From an uncultured SAR116 cluster alpha proteobacterium (GTDB lineage Bacteria; Pseudomonadota; Alphaproteobacteria; Puniceispirillales; Marisalimonadaceae), in assembly GCA_902589185.1 (NCBI GenBank), contig CACIRZ010000010.1, positions 1 to 42,751 on the forward strand: a DNA stretch of 42,751 bases. Direction: 5' to 3'. Of the stretch, positions 36,241 through 42,751 are shown piece by piece; position 1 is the first letter of the stretch; every line of letters begins with the position of its first letter. The notes beneath the pieces were generated by a model that was not told the DNA's origin, searched no databases, and saw only the letters and a program-made list of their open reading frames with translations. Position numbers and translations under genes: made by a program.

Positions 36241-36786
36241 ATGGATTTATCGAAATACAAATGGAAATGTAGAATACTTTTGTTATGTACGACTTGCTAC
36301 AGAGATGATAACTACAAAAAATCTAAAGAACTTTATCAAAAGCATATAAAAGAATTTCATAAAAGGCATTTCAAATTAATGTCTTTCAGAAAAAAGGGTC
36401 TTAAGTTCTCTATTAAACTAATAGGTTACGACGGTACTTTAAAAAAAGAATATCCAACTTTGGAACCTAATATTATTTTTGATCTTATAGATGCTATGCC
36501 AATGAGTAAGCAAGACTATCAGGGAAAGTTAAAGCCTCTTAATCTGTCTCTATATTCAGATTACAAGCCCGAGAAAACTTTAAAAGGACTCGGATTTAAG
36601 AATAAAGAAAAAGCTACCTATACAGTAGATGCAATAAAAGCTAGAGACAAAAAATATCAAGTTAATGTTGTATCCACCATGTTAGGTAGAGCAAAAAAAC
36701 ATCCAAACAAAACTGCTGATATGGATGAAGCAATACTAGTTTTTGAGAAATGGATGCTGAATTACAAAAAAACTAAAGCAAATTAG
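36241..36786 (+). CDS. DUF4174-like protein with C-terminal helical module
   Basis: 181 residues. The first 90 or so fit DUF4174: the opening 'MDLSKYKWKCRILLLCTTCY' (D-L-x-x-Y-x-W-x-x-R) and 'NIIFDLIDAMPMSKQDYQGK' (the IDAMPM motif). From about 100 comes a lysine-rich part with 'GFKNKEKATYTVDAIK' and 'YQVNVVSTMLGRAKKHPNKT', unlike DUF4174 and possibly a separate helical module. It has no signal peptide although many DUF4174 proteins are exported. It is the last gene of element B; function unknown. Confidence 0.7.
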   Translation: MDLSKYKWKCRILLLCTTCYRDDNYKKSKELYQKHIKEFHKRHFKLMSFRKKGLKFSIKLIGYDGTLKKEYPTLEPNIIFDLIDAMPMSKQDYQGKLKPLNLSLYSDYKPEKTLKGLGFKNKEKATYTVDAIKARDKKYQVNVVSTMLGRAKKHPNKTADMDEAILVFEKWMLNYKKTKAN

Positions 36787-36858
36787 TTACTTGTACAACT
36801 AACGCTTCAACATAAAACGAAATCTAAATTACGCGCCTATACATACACCCCCCGGGTG

Positions 36859-36880
36859 GCCCTTGCAGGGCATTTCTTGT
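36859..36880 (+). terminator. Possible terminator after the DUF4174-like gene
   Basis: GCCCT and AGGGC form a 5-bp stem around TGC, followed by ATTTCTTGTT. The T-run is weak, so termination may be partial. It is about 73 bp past the DUF4174-like stop codon. Confidence 0.4.
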
Positions 36881-36909
36881 TATTAATTATAAAAGGCAGA
36901 ATACAAAAA

Positions 36910-36926
36910 GGTAGACAAAAGATGAG
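36910..36926 (+). repeat. GGTAGAC single repeat, B-type, right end of element B
   Basis: GGTAGACAAAAGATGAG is identical over 17 bases to 34193-34209 and sits 63-80 bp before the decayed tRNA copy. One unit only here, against two at the left end. Confidence 0.5.
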
Positions 36927-36988
36927 CATCTTTACTCCTTTTTTAATAATATTCTATCGTAGTAATTGCAGTTGAATACAAAGGAATA

Positions 36989-37063
36989 ATGGCGGTTGCT
37001 CAGTGGCAGAGCATCTCGTTGCCAACGAGAATGTCGAGAGTTCGAATCTCTTCGCCCACTCCA
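36989..37063 (+). pseudogene. Decayed tRNA-Gly copy / attachment site remnant
   Basis: From GCTCAGTGG to the CCA this matches the intact tRNA-Gly with only two substitutions. The 5' acceptor strand (ATGGCGG) does not pair properly with CGCCCAC: positions 1-72, 5-68 and 6-67 are mismatched. No promoter is visible. It is probably the displaced old tRNA end, or an att site kept by element B, and not a working tRNA. Its end is 17 bp from the dmdA stop codon. Confidence 0.75.
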
Positions 37064-37079
37064 AAAACCGTATATGTTA

Positions 37080-38183
37080 TTAAGTAATATTTGATAAGTC
37101 AAAATTTACTTTGTCCAAGATATAATAATCATTTAGGTTGTTCATAATATTTTTTGACGCAATAAAAAAACCTACATATTTAAAGTGTTTAGGTGACCAA
37201 ACAATTGAGGTTGCTCTTCCTATCTTTACATCTTCTTTAAACACTGGAAGATTATCATAAAAAACTTGTTTATTTTCACTTATAAAATCGAATTGAATTT
37301 TGAATATATCTTTTTCAAACCCTTCTTTTTTTTGTTTTAAAAGAGTAGATTTTCCAATGAAATCATAGTCTGTATCAAGATTACAAAATTTACCTAACCC
37401 ACAATCGTATGGTGTATCCTTATTTGTCATCTCATTGCCATAACTAAGAAGATCATTCTCTACTCTCTCAATCATATTTGGGCACCCAACCCTAATGTTA
37501 AATTCTTCACCTTTTTCTATTATAAGATCCCACAAAAGCTTCCCATTCTTAGGGTTGGTTAGCAAAATCTCATATCCAGATTGTTTGCTGAAGCCAGTTT
37601 TTGAAATAATAAGATTTTCTTTATTAAAAGAAAAATTTTGGAAATTAAAAAATTTAATAGATTTTATTTCATCACCAAAGATTTTGGAAATAAGTTTTTC
37701 AGATTTTGGGCCTTGAATTGCAATAGTTAATATGTCCGTTTCATTTACCTCAGCATGAAATTCTTTTGAATGATTTATTGCTGATATCCAATTGAACAAA
37801 TCTGAGTCAGATATAGATATTAAGAAATGATCATTATCAATACAAAAGACAACTGGGTCATTCAATAACCCACCCCCAAAGTTAACTATTGGTGCGTAGT
37901 ACGCTTTACCAGAGGAAATATTAGAGAAATCTCTACAAAAAAGATATTGCATTAATGACAAAGATTTACGACCTTTGACTTCAATAACTTTTTGACAACA
38001 TACATCCCATAACTGAACGTTTTCTATAAGATGGTAATAATCATCTTTTAACGATTTAAATATTGTGGGTAATAAGGTGTTATTATAAACGGTATAATTT
38101 TTAACACCTGCTAATTCATTCCTAGAAGAAAATGGTGTGCTTCTAATCCTATTGGATTTGCTAATAAAAAAACCATTAGACAT
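37080..38183 (-). CDS. dmdA: Dimethylsulfoniopropionate demethylase-type protein
   Basis: DmdA moves a methyl group from DMSP to tetrahydrofolate, making methylmercaptopropionate and 5-methyl-THF. The 367-residue GcvT-fold protein shows stretches recalled from the SAR11 enzyme: 'RIRSTPFSSR' followed by 'GVKNYTVYNNTLLP', 'LNDPVVF', 'AIQGPKSEKLISKIFG', 'SKQSGYEILL' and 'GCPNMIERVENDLLSYGNE'. Related GcvT-like proteins share parts of this, so DMSP as substrate is likely, not certain. It is divergent from the metF-type gene, 51 bp apart, and next to the tRNA elements. Confidence 0.75.
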   Translation of the reverse strand: MSNGFFISKSNRIRSTPFSSRNELAGVKNYTVYNNTLLPTIFKSLKDDYYHLIENVQLWDVCCQKVIEVKGRKSLSLMQYLFCRDFSNISSGKAYYAPIVNFGGGLLNDPVVFCIDNDHFLISISDSDLFNWISAINHSKEFHAEVNETDILTIAIQGPKSEKLISKIFGDEIKSIKFFNFQNFSFNKENLIISKTGFSKQSGYEILLTNPKNGKLLWDLIIEKGEEFNIRVGCPNMIERVENDLLSYGNEMTNKDTPYDCGLGKFCNLDTDYDFIGKSTLLKQKKEGFEKDIFKIQFDFISENKQVFYDNLPVFKEDVKIGRATSIVWSPKHFKYVGFFIASKNIMNNLNDYYILDKVNFDLSNIT

Positions 38184-38234
38184 TTGTTTGTACCCCCATT
38201 AAACAATATCTGATGATTACTTTGGACATTTTTT

Positions 38235-39125
38235 ATGAAAAGTAAATTAAGAAAATTACTTAGTGAAAATAAATTTGTTTTTACGGCTGAAACATCTCCA
38301 CCAGACTCTGGTAATAAAGATGTTGTTCTTGAAGAGGTAGAGTGTTTAAATGATTTAGCTGATGCCATCAATGTTACCGATGGGGCTGGAGCAAAATCTC
38401 ATATGTCGGCTCTAGCGACAGCCGCAATTCTTGCACAAAATGGCATTGAACCAATTTTACAATTTACTACCAGAGATAGAAATAGGATTGCAATTCAAGG
38501 TGACCTACTTGGTGGTTGGGCATTGGATATTCCAAACATTCTTTGTTTGTATGGTGACGAGGTTAAAGGCGGAGACCAACCAGACACTAAAGAAGTCAGA
38601 GACCTTGACACAATTGGTATATTGAAGACTGCTCATGATATTAAAACAAAAAAAATGTATCCCTCTGGAAGAAAAATTAGTGATGCACCTGAATTCTTCA
38701 TTGGTGGAGCTGATACTCCATTTAAAGTTAATAATGATTTTAATGGTTCAAACTTAATGAAAAAAATTGAAGCTGGTGTTGAATTTTTTCAAACACAATA
38801 TGCTTTTGATGAAAATATTTTAAAAAATTACATGCTTAAATTAAATGAGTTACATATCGCTGATAAAGCTTATTTTATTATCGGATTAGGAGTAATTAAA
38901 TCTGCAAAAAGTGCTAGATGGATGAACAAAAATCTATTTGGTATTAATATACCCGAGGAAATAATAAATAGGATTGAACAATCAAATGATGAAAGCCTTG
39001 AAGGTATAAAAATATGCATAGAATTAGTAGAAAAATACAAATCAATTGAGGGCGTAAGTGGAATTCATTTGATGGGTTATAAGCAAGAAAAAGAAATAGC
39101 TTCTGTTATTTCACATTTTAAATAA
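38235..39125 (+). CDS. Methylenetetrahydrofolate reductase-type protein
   Basis: 296 residues with the MetF barrel: 'FTAETSPPD' at the start, 'DAINVTDG' and 'PILQFTTRDRNRIAIQGDLL', and 'GVSGIHLMGYKQE' at the end. MetF interconverts 5,10-methylene-THF and 5-methyl-THF using FAD. Next to a DmdA it probably runs in the oxidising direction to recover one-carbon units from methyl-THF. It lacks the extra domains of some relatives. Ends 22 bp before convergent purT. Confidence 0.85.
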   Translation: MKSKLRKLLSENKFVFTAETSPPDSGNKDVVLEEVECLNDLADAINVTDGAGAKSHMSALATAAILAQNGIEPILQFTTRDRNRIAIQGDLLGGWALDIPNILCLYGDEVKGGDQPDTKEVRDLDTIGILKTAHDIKTKKMYPSGRKISDAPEFFIGGADTPFKVNNDFNGSNLMKKIEAGVEFFQTQYAFDENILKNYMLKLNELHIADKAYFIIGLGVIKSAKSARWMNKNLFGINIPEEIINRIEQSNDESLEGIKICIELVEKYKSIEGVSGIHLMGYKQEKEIASVISHFK

Positions 39126-39147
39126 ACAAGAATTTAAATTAATAAAA

Positions 39148-40287
39148 TTATTTTGCTTTAACAAAGATTTTTTTAGCAGCCCTTTTTGCTTGATCTAAAC
39201 TTGGAGCTAAAACAACGCCCATTCGACGATATGATTTTAAGAATGGTTTTCCAAAAATTCTGTAATCAACATTTTTATCCTCAAGTGCTTCCTCTATACC
39301 TTCAATAATATAGTCACCTGAAGCATTTTCTTCTGCTAAAATTACATGACTAGCACCAGGTTGATTAATTTTAATTTCAGGCAACGGCATCCCCAATAAA
39401 ACTCTTGCGTGAATATCAAACTGACTAAAGTTTTGAGTAAACATAGTAACCATTCCAGTATCATGTGGACGTGGGCTCAGCTCACTAAAAATTACTTCTC
39501 CTTTTTTATCAATAAAAAATTCTACCCCAAATATACCTGATCCACCCAAGTCTAAAACCATATTTTTTGCTGCTTCTTGCGCTTTGCTAATCACATCCTG
39601 TGAACAATCAGCAGGCTGCCAGCTATATTGATAATCACCCCTTTTTTGAAAATGTCCAATAGGGTTGCAAAATGAAACTTTTCCTGATTTTTCTAAAATT
39701 GTCAAAAGAGTAATTTCATAATCAAAATCTATAAACTCTTCAACGATTACACGTTTCCTGTTTCCTCTCATACCTTCGAGTGCAAATTTCCAAGATACTT
39801 TTAATTCATCCTCTGAATTTGCATAGCTCTGACCTTTTCCAGAAGAACTCATGACTGGCTTAACTGCTACCTTTTTACCAATTTTATTAGCCTCTAAAAT
39901 TAATTCCTCTTCAGTTTCTGCATAAGCAAAATTAGCAGTTTTTAATCCTAAATGTTTTGCTCTATCGCGTATTCTATCTCTATTCATTGTTAAATTTACA
40001 GCTTTTGCAGATGGTATAACGTTATAGCCATTTTTTTCAGCATCAATTAAAACGCTTGTCTCAATTGCCTCAACCTCTGGAACAATAAAATCTGGTTTAT
40101 GTTTATTTATAATTCCGTTTAACTTTTCTTTATCAAGCATGTTAAAAACTTCATTTTTATCACTGACTTGCATAGCAGGCGCATTTTCATATGCATCACA
40201 AGCTATTACATTACACCCAATTCTTTTAAGGCTAATTGTTAATTCTTTACCTAACTCACCACTACCTAACAGTAAAATTTTTTTCAT
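39148..40287 (-). CDS. purT: Formate-dependent GAR transformylase
   Basis: PurT uses ATP and formate to formylate glycinamide ribonucleotide in purine synthesis. The 379-residue ATP-grasp protein shows 'ILLLGSGELGKELTISLKRI', 'VVAL'-like linker, 'KPVMSSSGKGQSYANSEDEL' (ATP-binding), 'RVIVEEFIDFDYEITLLT' and 'VIFSELSPRPHDTGMVT' (metal site). Slightly shorter than E. coli PurT (392). With a methyl-THF route next door it could use released formate. Divergent from the methyltransferase gene at 40339. Confidence 0.95.
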   Translation of the reverse strand: MKKILLLGSGELGKELTISLKRIGCNVIACDAYENAPAMQVSDKNEVFNMLDKEKLNGIINKHKPDFIVPEVEAIETSVLIDAEKNGYNVIPSAKAVNLTMNRDRIRDRAKHLGLKTANFAYAETEEELILEANKIGKKVAVKPVMSSSGKGQSYANSEDELKVSWKFALEGMRGNRKRVIVEEFIDFDYEITLLTILEKSGKVSFCNPIGHFQKRGDYQYSWQPADCSQDVISKAQEAAKNMVLDLGGSGIFGVEFFIDKKGEVIFSELSPRPHDTGMVTMFTQNFSQFDIHARVLLGMPLPEIKINQPGASHVILAEENASGDYIIEGIEEALEDKNVDYRIFGKPFLKSYRRMGVVLAPSLDQAKRAAKKIFVKAK

Positions 40288-40338
40288 GTAACAACCTTTT
40301 AAGTTTAAATTGACTATCTTCTAGCTTAATGTAATTGA

Positions 40339-40992
40339 ATGACTTTTATCAAATCACTTATTCATAAGTTACTAAACAAACAAATATCTAACATTTATAA
40401 TAAACGTTTTGATAATTATGATAATACCCCCAAAGGAGTATTTTGGAATAGTAAATTATCACAAGATCTTAGATTAAATATAATTTTAGATAAAATATTA
40501 CAAAACGCAAAAAATGACGAATTCTCAATTGCAGATATTGGATGTGGATATGGTAGATTGTACGAAATTATTAGAGAGAGAAAACTAGACGGGAAAGTTC
40601 AATATCACGGGTTTGATATAAATAGGAAGTTGATTAGTTTTTGTAAAAATAATAAAGATTTTGAAAATATTAAGTTTTCAATAAATGCTTTCCCTTTTAA
40701 CAAAACTGATTATGTGGTTATGTCAGGTACATATAACCTTACTCCAACTAATAATATACCTTTGTGGGAAGATTACATAATAAAAAATCTTATTAGCAAT
40801 TGGAAGTTAGTTCAAAAAGCTATGATATTTAACTGCTTAATAAAAGAAAAAAAGCAAATTAATAAAGCATTATATTATACAGAGTTATCATGGATTAAAA
40901 ATATTTGTGAAGATAACTTTGGAAAAATACAAGTTTTCAAAAATCAACTTTTAAAAGATGATGTGACTATTGTTATAAAAAAATTAGCTTAG
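40339..40992 (+). CDS. Class I SAM-dependent methyltransferase
   Basis: 217 residues. The SAM motif is 'FSIADIGCGYGRLYEIIRER' (about 60-80) followed by 'VQYHGFDINRKLISFCK'. Beyond the fold there is nothing to give the substrate; it is not FkbM-type. Its last nine bases overlap the end of the convergent hydrolase gene. Confidence 0.75.
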   Translation: MTFIKSLIHKLLNKQISNIYNKRFDNYDNTPKGVFWNSKLSQDLRLNIILDKILQNAKNDEFSIADIGCGYGRLYEIIRERKLDGKVQYHGFDINRKLISFCKNNKDFENIKFSINAFPFNKTDYVVMSGTYNLTPTNNIPLWEDYIIKNLISNWKLVQKAMIFNCLIKEKKQINKALYYTELSWIKNICEDNFGKIQVFKNQLLKDDVTIVIKKLA

Positions 40993-41793
40993 CTTTTTTG
41001 CAAATTCATTTAAATGAATAGCAAATTCTTTTGGCTTTTCCAGAGGTATTAAATGTCCGCAATCAGAGAATTCTAATCTTTGGACATTTTTCATAGAATT
41101 AGCAATCTGATCAATATCATTAGCAATTCTAAAAACTTTATCATGGTGACCTGTCATAATTAAAACTGGCACTTCAATTTTAGACCAGTCAATATCCCAG
41201 TTAGCTGTTAGTGAGCCCTTCATTAGTTTGAAAATACCAGTATTTTCTTCTAATCCCTTGTAATTACTTGGATTAAGTGCGTTTGGTTTTATTTTATCTA
41301 AAAACAACGGTGAAGCAATTACAGGCATATTCATATCCATTAACAATGATGTACCCCCATATCGGGCAACGTTAACCATAGTCTCGTTAATCCATTTTAA
41401 CCTATTGTTATTTTTTCTAAGTGTGTTTATTAAAACTAAACCTTGAGACTTAATACCTTTTTCAAGAGCAAGTGACGCATACAATCCACCAATGGATAAA
41501 CCTACTAAAATGAGATTTTTAAGTTTTAATTTTTCTATCAAAAGGCATAAATCAGAAACTATTAAATCTGTATCTAAATTTAGTTTCTCATTAAATTTAC
41601 TAATATCCTGACCCCTGAAATTATAGGTTAGAAAACCGTTTCCAACTTCCTTGATTTTATCTCCAATTAGACCATTCCAAGCGGTTGTGTTACCTGTTAA
41701 AGCATTAACAAAAACAAAAGTATGTCCATTACCTTTTGGTTCTGTAAATTCGTAATAAATTTCATTTTTATCATCAATTTTTAAAGTAGACAT
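40984..41793 (-). CDS. Alpha/beta hydrolase
   Basis: 269 residues, alpha/beta-hydrolase fold: oxyanion-side 'FVFVNALTGNTTAWNG', nucleophile elbow 'LVGLSIGGLYASLAL' with Ser100, acid in 'MTGHHDKVF' and His in 'SDCGHLIPLEKP'. Similar proteins are often called 3-oxoadipate enol-lactonase-like, but the natural substrate cannot be told. Starts within the stop codon of the upstream gene (TAATG), so the two are coupled. Confidence 0.8.
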   Translation of the reverse strand: MSTLKIDDKNEIYYEFTEPKGNGHTFVFVNALTGNTTAWNGLIGDKIKEVGNGFLTYNFRGQDISKFNEKLNLDTDLIVSDLCLLIEKLKLKNLILVGLSIGGLYASLALEKGIKSQGLVLINTLRKNNNRLKWINETMVNVARYGGTSLLMDMNMPVIASPLFLDKIKPNALNPSNYKGLEENTGIFKLMKGSLTANWDIDWSKIEVPVLIMTGHHDKVFRIANDIDQIANSMKNVQRLEFSDCGHLIPLEKPKEFAIHLNEFAKKLS

Positions 41794-42377
41794 TATAAAT
41801 CCTGTTCTTCTACAGTTACTATTTTTAAATGTTGAAAATGTGTCTCTAATTCTTGGTCTCTTGAAATAGAAAATCTTAGAAATTCATCTTCGCTCAAAAT
41901 ATTGACATTAGATGGATCAACGGTATTTGTCATGCTTTCTTCGGAGTTAAGTGTTAATAGATTTTTTTCTATTTCTGACATTTCCTTTTTGATAGGCAAC
42001 TCACCAACTCGTTCCTGAAATTTTACGATAGCTCTAAGACCTCTCTCTATAGCTGATTTTTCATCATCATTTTCACTTTCATCAAAACCAACATAAAGAG
42101 CATGTATAATATGTTGTTTTGGGTCTGGCAAAAGATCAGTATCAAAAATCATTTCCTCTTCAGGATTTAAATTCATATAGAACTCACTAAATCTAGCAAG
42201 AATCTCTCTAGTTCTAGACGGACCTGGTTCTATTGGAGGTGCTTTTTCTGGGGGTTGAGGAGCATTTATGCTATTCCATATAGCAATACATATCATAAAG
42301 CTAAATGTTACGACTAAGGCTATTATAAATGGTGTAAAATCTTCAAACATATTATTTACATAGTAATTAGATTTCAA
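41793..42377 (-). CDS. Membrane-anchored protein, unknown function
   Basis: 194 residues. A short start, then one hydrophobic helix ('FIIALVVTFSFMICIAIW', about 17-34), a Pro-rich linker ('APQPPEKAPPIEPGPS'), then a mainly hydrophilic domain to the end with many acidic residues. The orientation cannot be told, since few charged residues flank the helix. Coupled to the alpha/beta hydrolase by a TAATG overlap, so they may act together. I do not recognise the family. Met10 (MFEDFTPF) is an alternative start. Confidence 0.7.
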   Translation of the reverse strand: MKSNYYVNNMFEDFTPFIIALVVTFSFMICIAIWNSINAPQPPEKAPPIEPGPSRTREILARFSEFYMNLNPEEEMIFDTDLLPDPKQHIIHALYVGFDESENDDEKSAIERGLRAIVKFQERVGELPIKKEMSEIEKNLLTLNSEESMTNTVDPSNVNILSEDEFLRFSISRDQELETHFQHLKIVTVEEQDL

Positions 42378-42542
42378 AAATATAAGAGATTAAGTAATAA
42401 ATAACTATAAAAATTTCTTTATTATATTATGAAATTTCTTAAAAAAATATTTTTCATATATATCATACACTTACTAAGAATTTATAGTTTTTTTCGCCAA
42501 CTGAGATTTGCAATTAATACTGTTTTATTGTTATGATGATTC

Positions 42543-42560
42543 TTGAATTTTTTAATTCAA
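42543..42560 (+). promoter_or_regulatory. Inverted repeat upstream of the binding-protein gene
   Basis: TTGAATT and AATTCAA are a perfect 7-bp inverted repeat around TTTT. As RNA it would be a weak hairpin with no strong T-run; as DNA it could be an operator. AT-richness raises the chance of coincidence. Confidence 0.3.
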
Positions 42561-42587
42561 ATTATTTTAATTTTAATAAATCAAGGT

Positions 42588-42602
42588 TTGTAATAATTAC
42601 AA
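42588..42602 (+). promoter_or_regulatory. 15-bp palindrome upstream of the binding-protein start
   Basis: TTGTAAT-A-ATTACAA is a perfect palindrome 19 bp before the ATG at 42622, just ahead of the AGGAG ribosome-binding site. Placement suits a repressor operator or leader hairpin controlling the transporter. No regulator gene is in view to pair with it. Confidence 0.45.
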
Positions 42603-42621
42603 GCGGAAACAGGAGAATAAA

Positions 42622-42751
42622 ATGAGAAGGTTATTCGGAGCTGCATTTACAATGGCAGCAACCGTAGCCGTAGGCCTTAGTTGGGCTACAATTGGAAATG
42701 CTGCATGTGGTAAAGTAAGCATATCAGAGATGAATTGGGCTTCTGCCTCAC
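42622..42751 (+). CDS. Glycine betaine/choline-type ABC transporter substrate-binding protein, start only
   Basis: 43 codons are visible before the window ends. AGGAG 7 bases ahead marks the ATG. A signal peptide 'RRLFGAAFTMAATVAVGLSW' with likely cut at 'GNAA' leads to 'CGKVSISEMNWASAS', the usual opening of mature OpuAC/ProX-type binding proteins for betaine and choline. In this AT-rich genome the start is relatively GC-rich (GCA, GCC, GGC codons), fitting a highly expressed gene. Ligand is inferred. A transporter for betaine- or DMSP-like osmolytes would suit the dmdA nearby. Confidence 0.8.
   Translation, partial: MRRLFGAAFTMAATVAVGLSWATIGNAACGKVSISEMNWASAS

Larger units (their letters stand above)
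34116..37063 (+). mobile_element. Element B: about 2.9-kb tRNA-Gly-linked cassette, no recombinase
   Basis: This spans from the tRNA 3' remnant to the decayed tRNA-Gly copy at 36989-37063. GGTAGACAAAAGATGAG occurs 66 bp inside the left end (as the second half of a double repeat, 34193) and 80 bp inside the right end (36910), a version different from element A. Cargo: secreted protein, paralogue pair, two micro-membrane proteins and a DUF4174-like gene. No integrase or transposase frame is present. Confidence 0.55.

Noticed and set aside
32977-36988. Integrase, transposase or toxin-antitoxin gene in the tRNA region
   Set aside because: I read all frames above about 40 codons and saw no tyrosine-recombinase R-H-R-Y pattern, transposase motif or recognised toxin.
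36989-37063. Second working tRNA-Gly
   Set aside because: Three mismatches in the acceptor stem and no promoter.
39126-39147. Terminator between convergent metF-type gene and purT
   Set aside because: Only 22 AT-rich bases with no stable stem.
42429-42536. 35-codon plus-strand frame MKFLKKIFFIYIIHLLRI...
   Set aside because: No ribosome-binding site, and AT-rich DNA easily yields such hydrophobic/lysine frames. Left as unsupported.

Overview
The window is about 42.7 kb of AT-rich, gene-dense bacterial DNA. Overlapping or abutting operons, very short spacers and the gene content (asd-leuBDC-rplS-trmD-rimM-rpsP-ffh, ftsY-mtaB-dapF, lolA-ftsK, a dmdA-type gene beside a metF-type gene, and the start of a glycine-betaine binding protein) point to a streamlined marine alphaproteobacterium. 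That could be Pelagibacterales-like or another low-GC marine lineage; this is inference from content, not from a phylogeny.

Layout. 1-12.6 kb is a housekeeping block, all on the minus strand: a DMT-type transporter (cut by the window edge), aspartate-semialdehyde dehydrogenase, the three leucine-pathway genes, a translation/secretion operon (rplS, trmD, rimM, rpsP, ffh), ftsY, mtaB, dapF and xth, with a 38-codon membrane-protein gene just upstream of xth. 13.0-23.1 kb is a surface-glycan island on both strands: three FkbM-type methyltransferases, a GT-B-like glycosyltransferase, an asparagine-synthase-type amidotransferase, a capsule-synthesis-like protein, two GT-A-like transferases, a small membrane protein and a TPR/glycosyltransferase fusion. 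23.1-30.6 kb returns to core genes: lolA, ftsK, a DapC-like aminotransferase, a UbiH-type hydroxylase, a DUF971 protein, a Lon-N-domain protein and a thioredoxin-TPR protein. 30.7-32.8 kb is a two-gene sugar module (Gfo/Idh/MocA oxidoreductase plus DegT aminotransferase).

32.9-37.1 kb is the most unusual part. It starts with an intact tRNA-Gly(GCC) that has its own promoter. An 18-bp copy of the tRNA 3' end lies at 34098 and a decayed, almost full-length tRNA-Gly copy lies at 36989. These cut the region into two tandem cassettes of about 1.1 and 2.9 kb. Each cassette carries its own version of a GGTAGAC repeat near both ends. No recombinase gene is visible. Cargo is a lipoprotein, the first codons of a GIY-YIG nuclease, a secreted protein, two tandem paralogues of an unrecognised family, two micro-membrane proteins and a DUF4174-like protein with an extra C-terminal module. 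I read this as two stacked, non-autonomous tRNA-targeted elements.

37.1-42.7 kb is mainly one-carbon metabolism: a DMSP demethylase-type gene (dmdA) divergent from a methylenetetrahydrofolate reductase-type gene, then purT. A methyltransferase, an alpha/beta hydrolase, a membrane-anchored unknown and the first 43 codons of a glycine betaine/choline ABC-transporter binding protein follow. DmdA would make 5-methyl-THF, MetF could oxidise it, and PurT can use formate released from the folate pool, so these neighbours fit a route for methyl groups from DMSP and related compounds.
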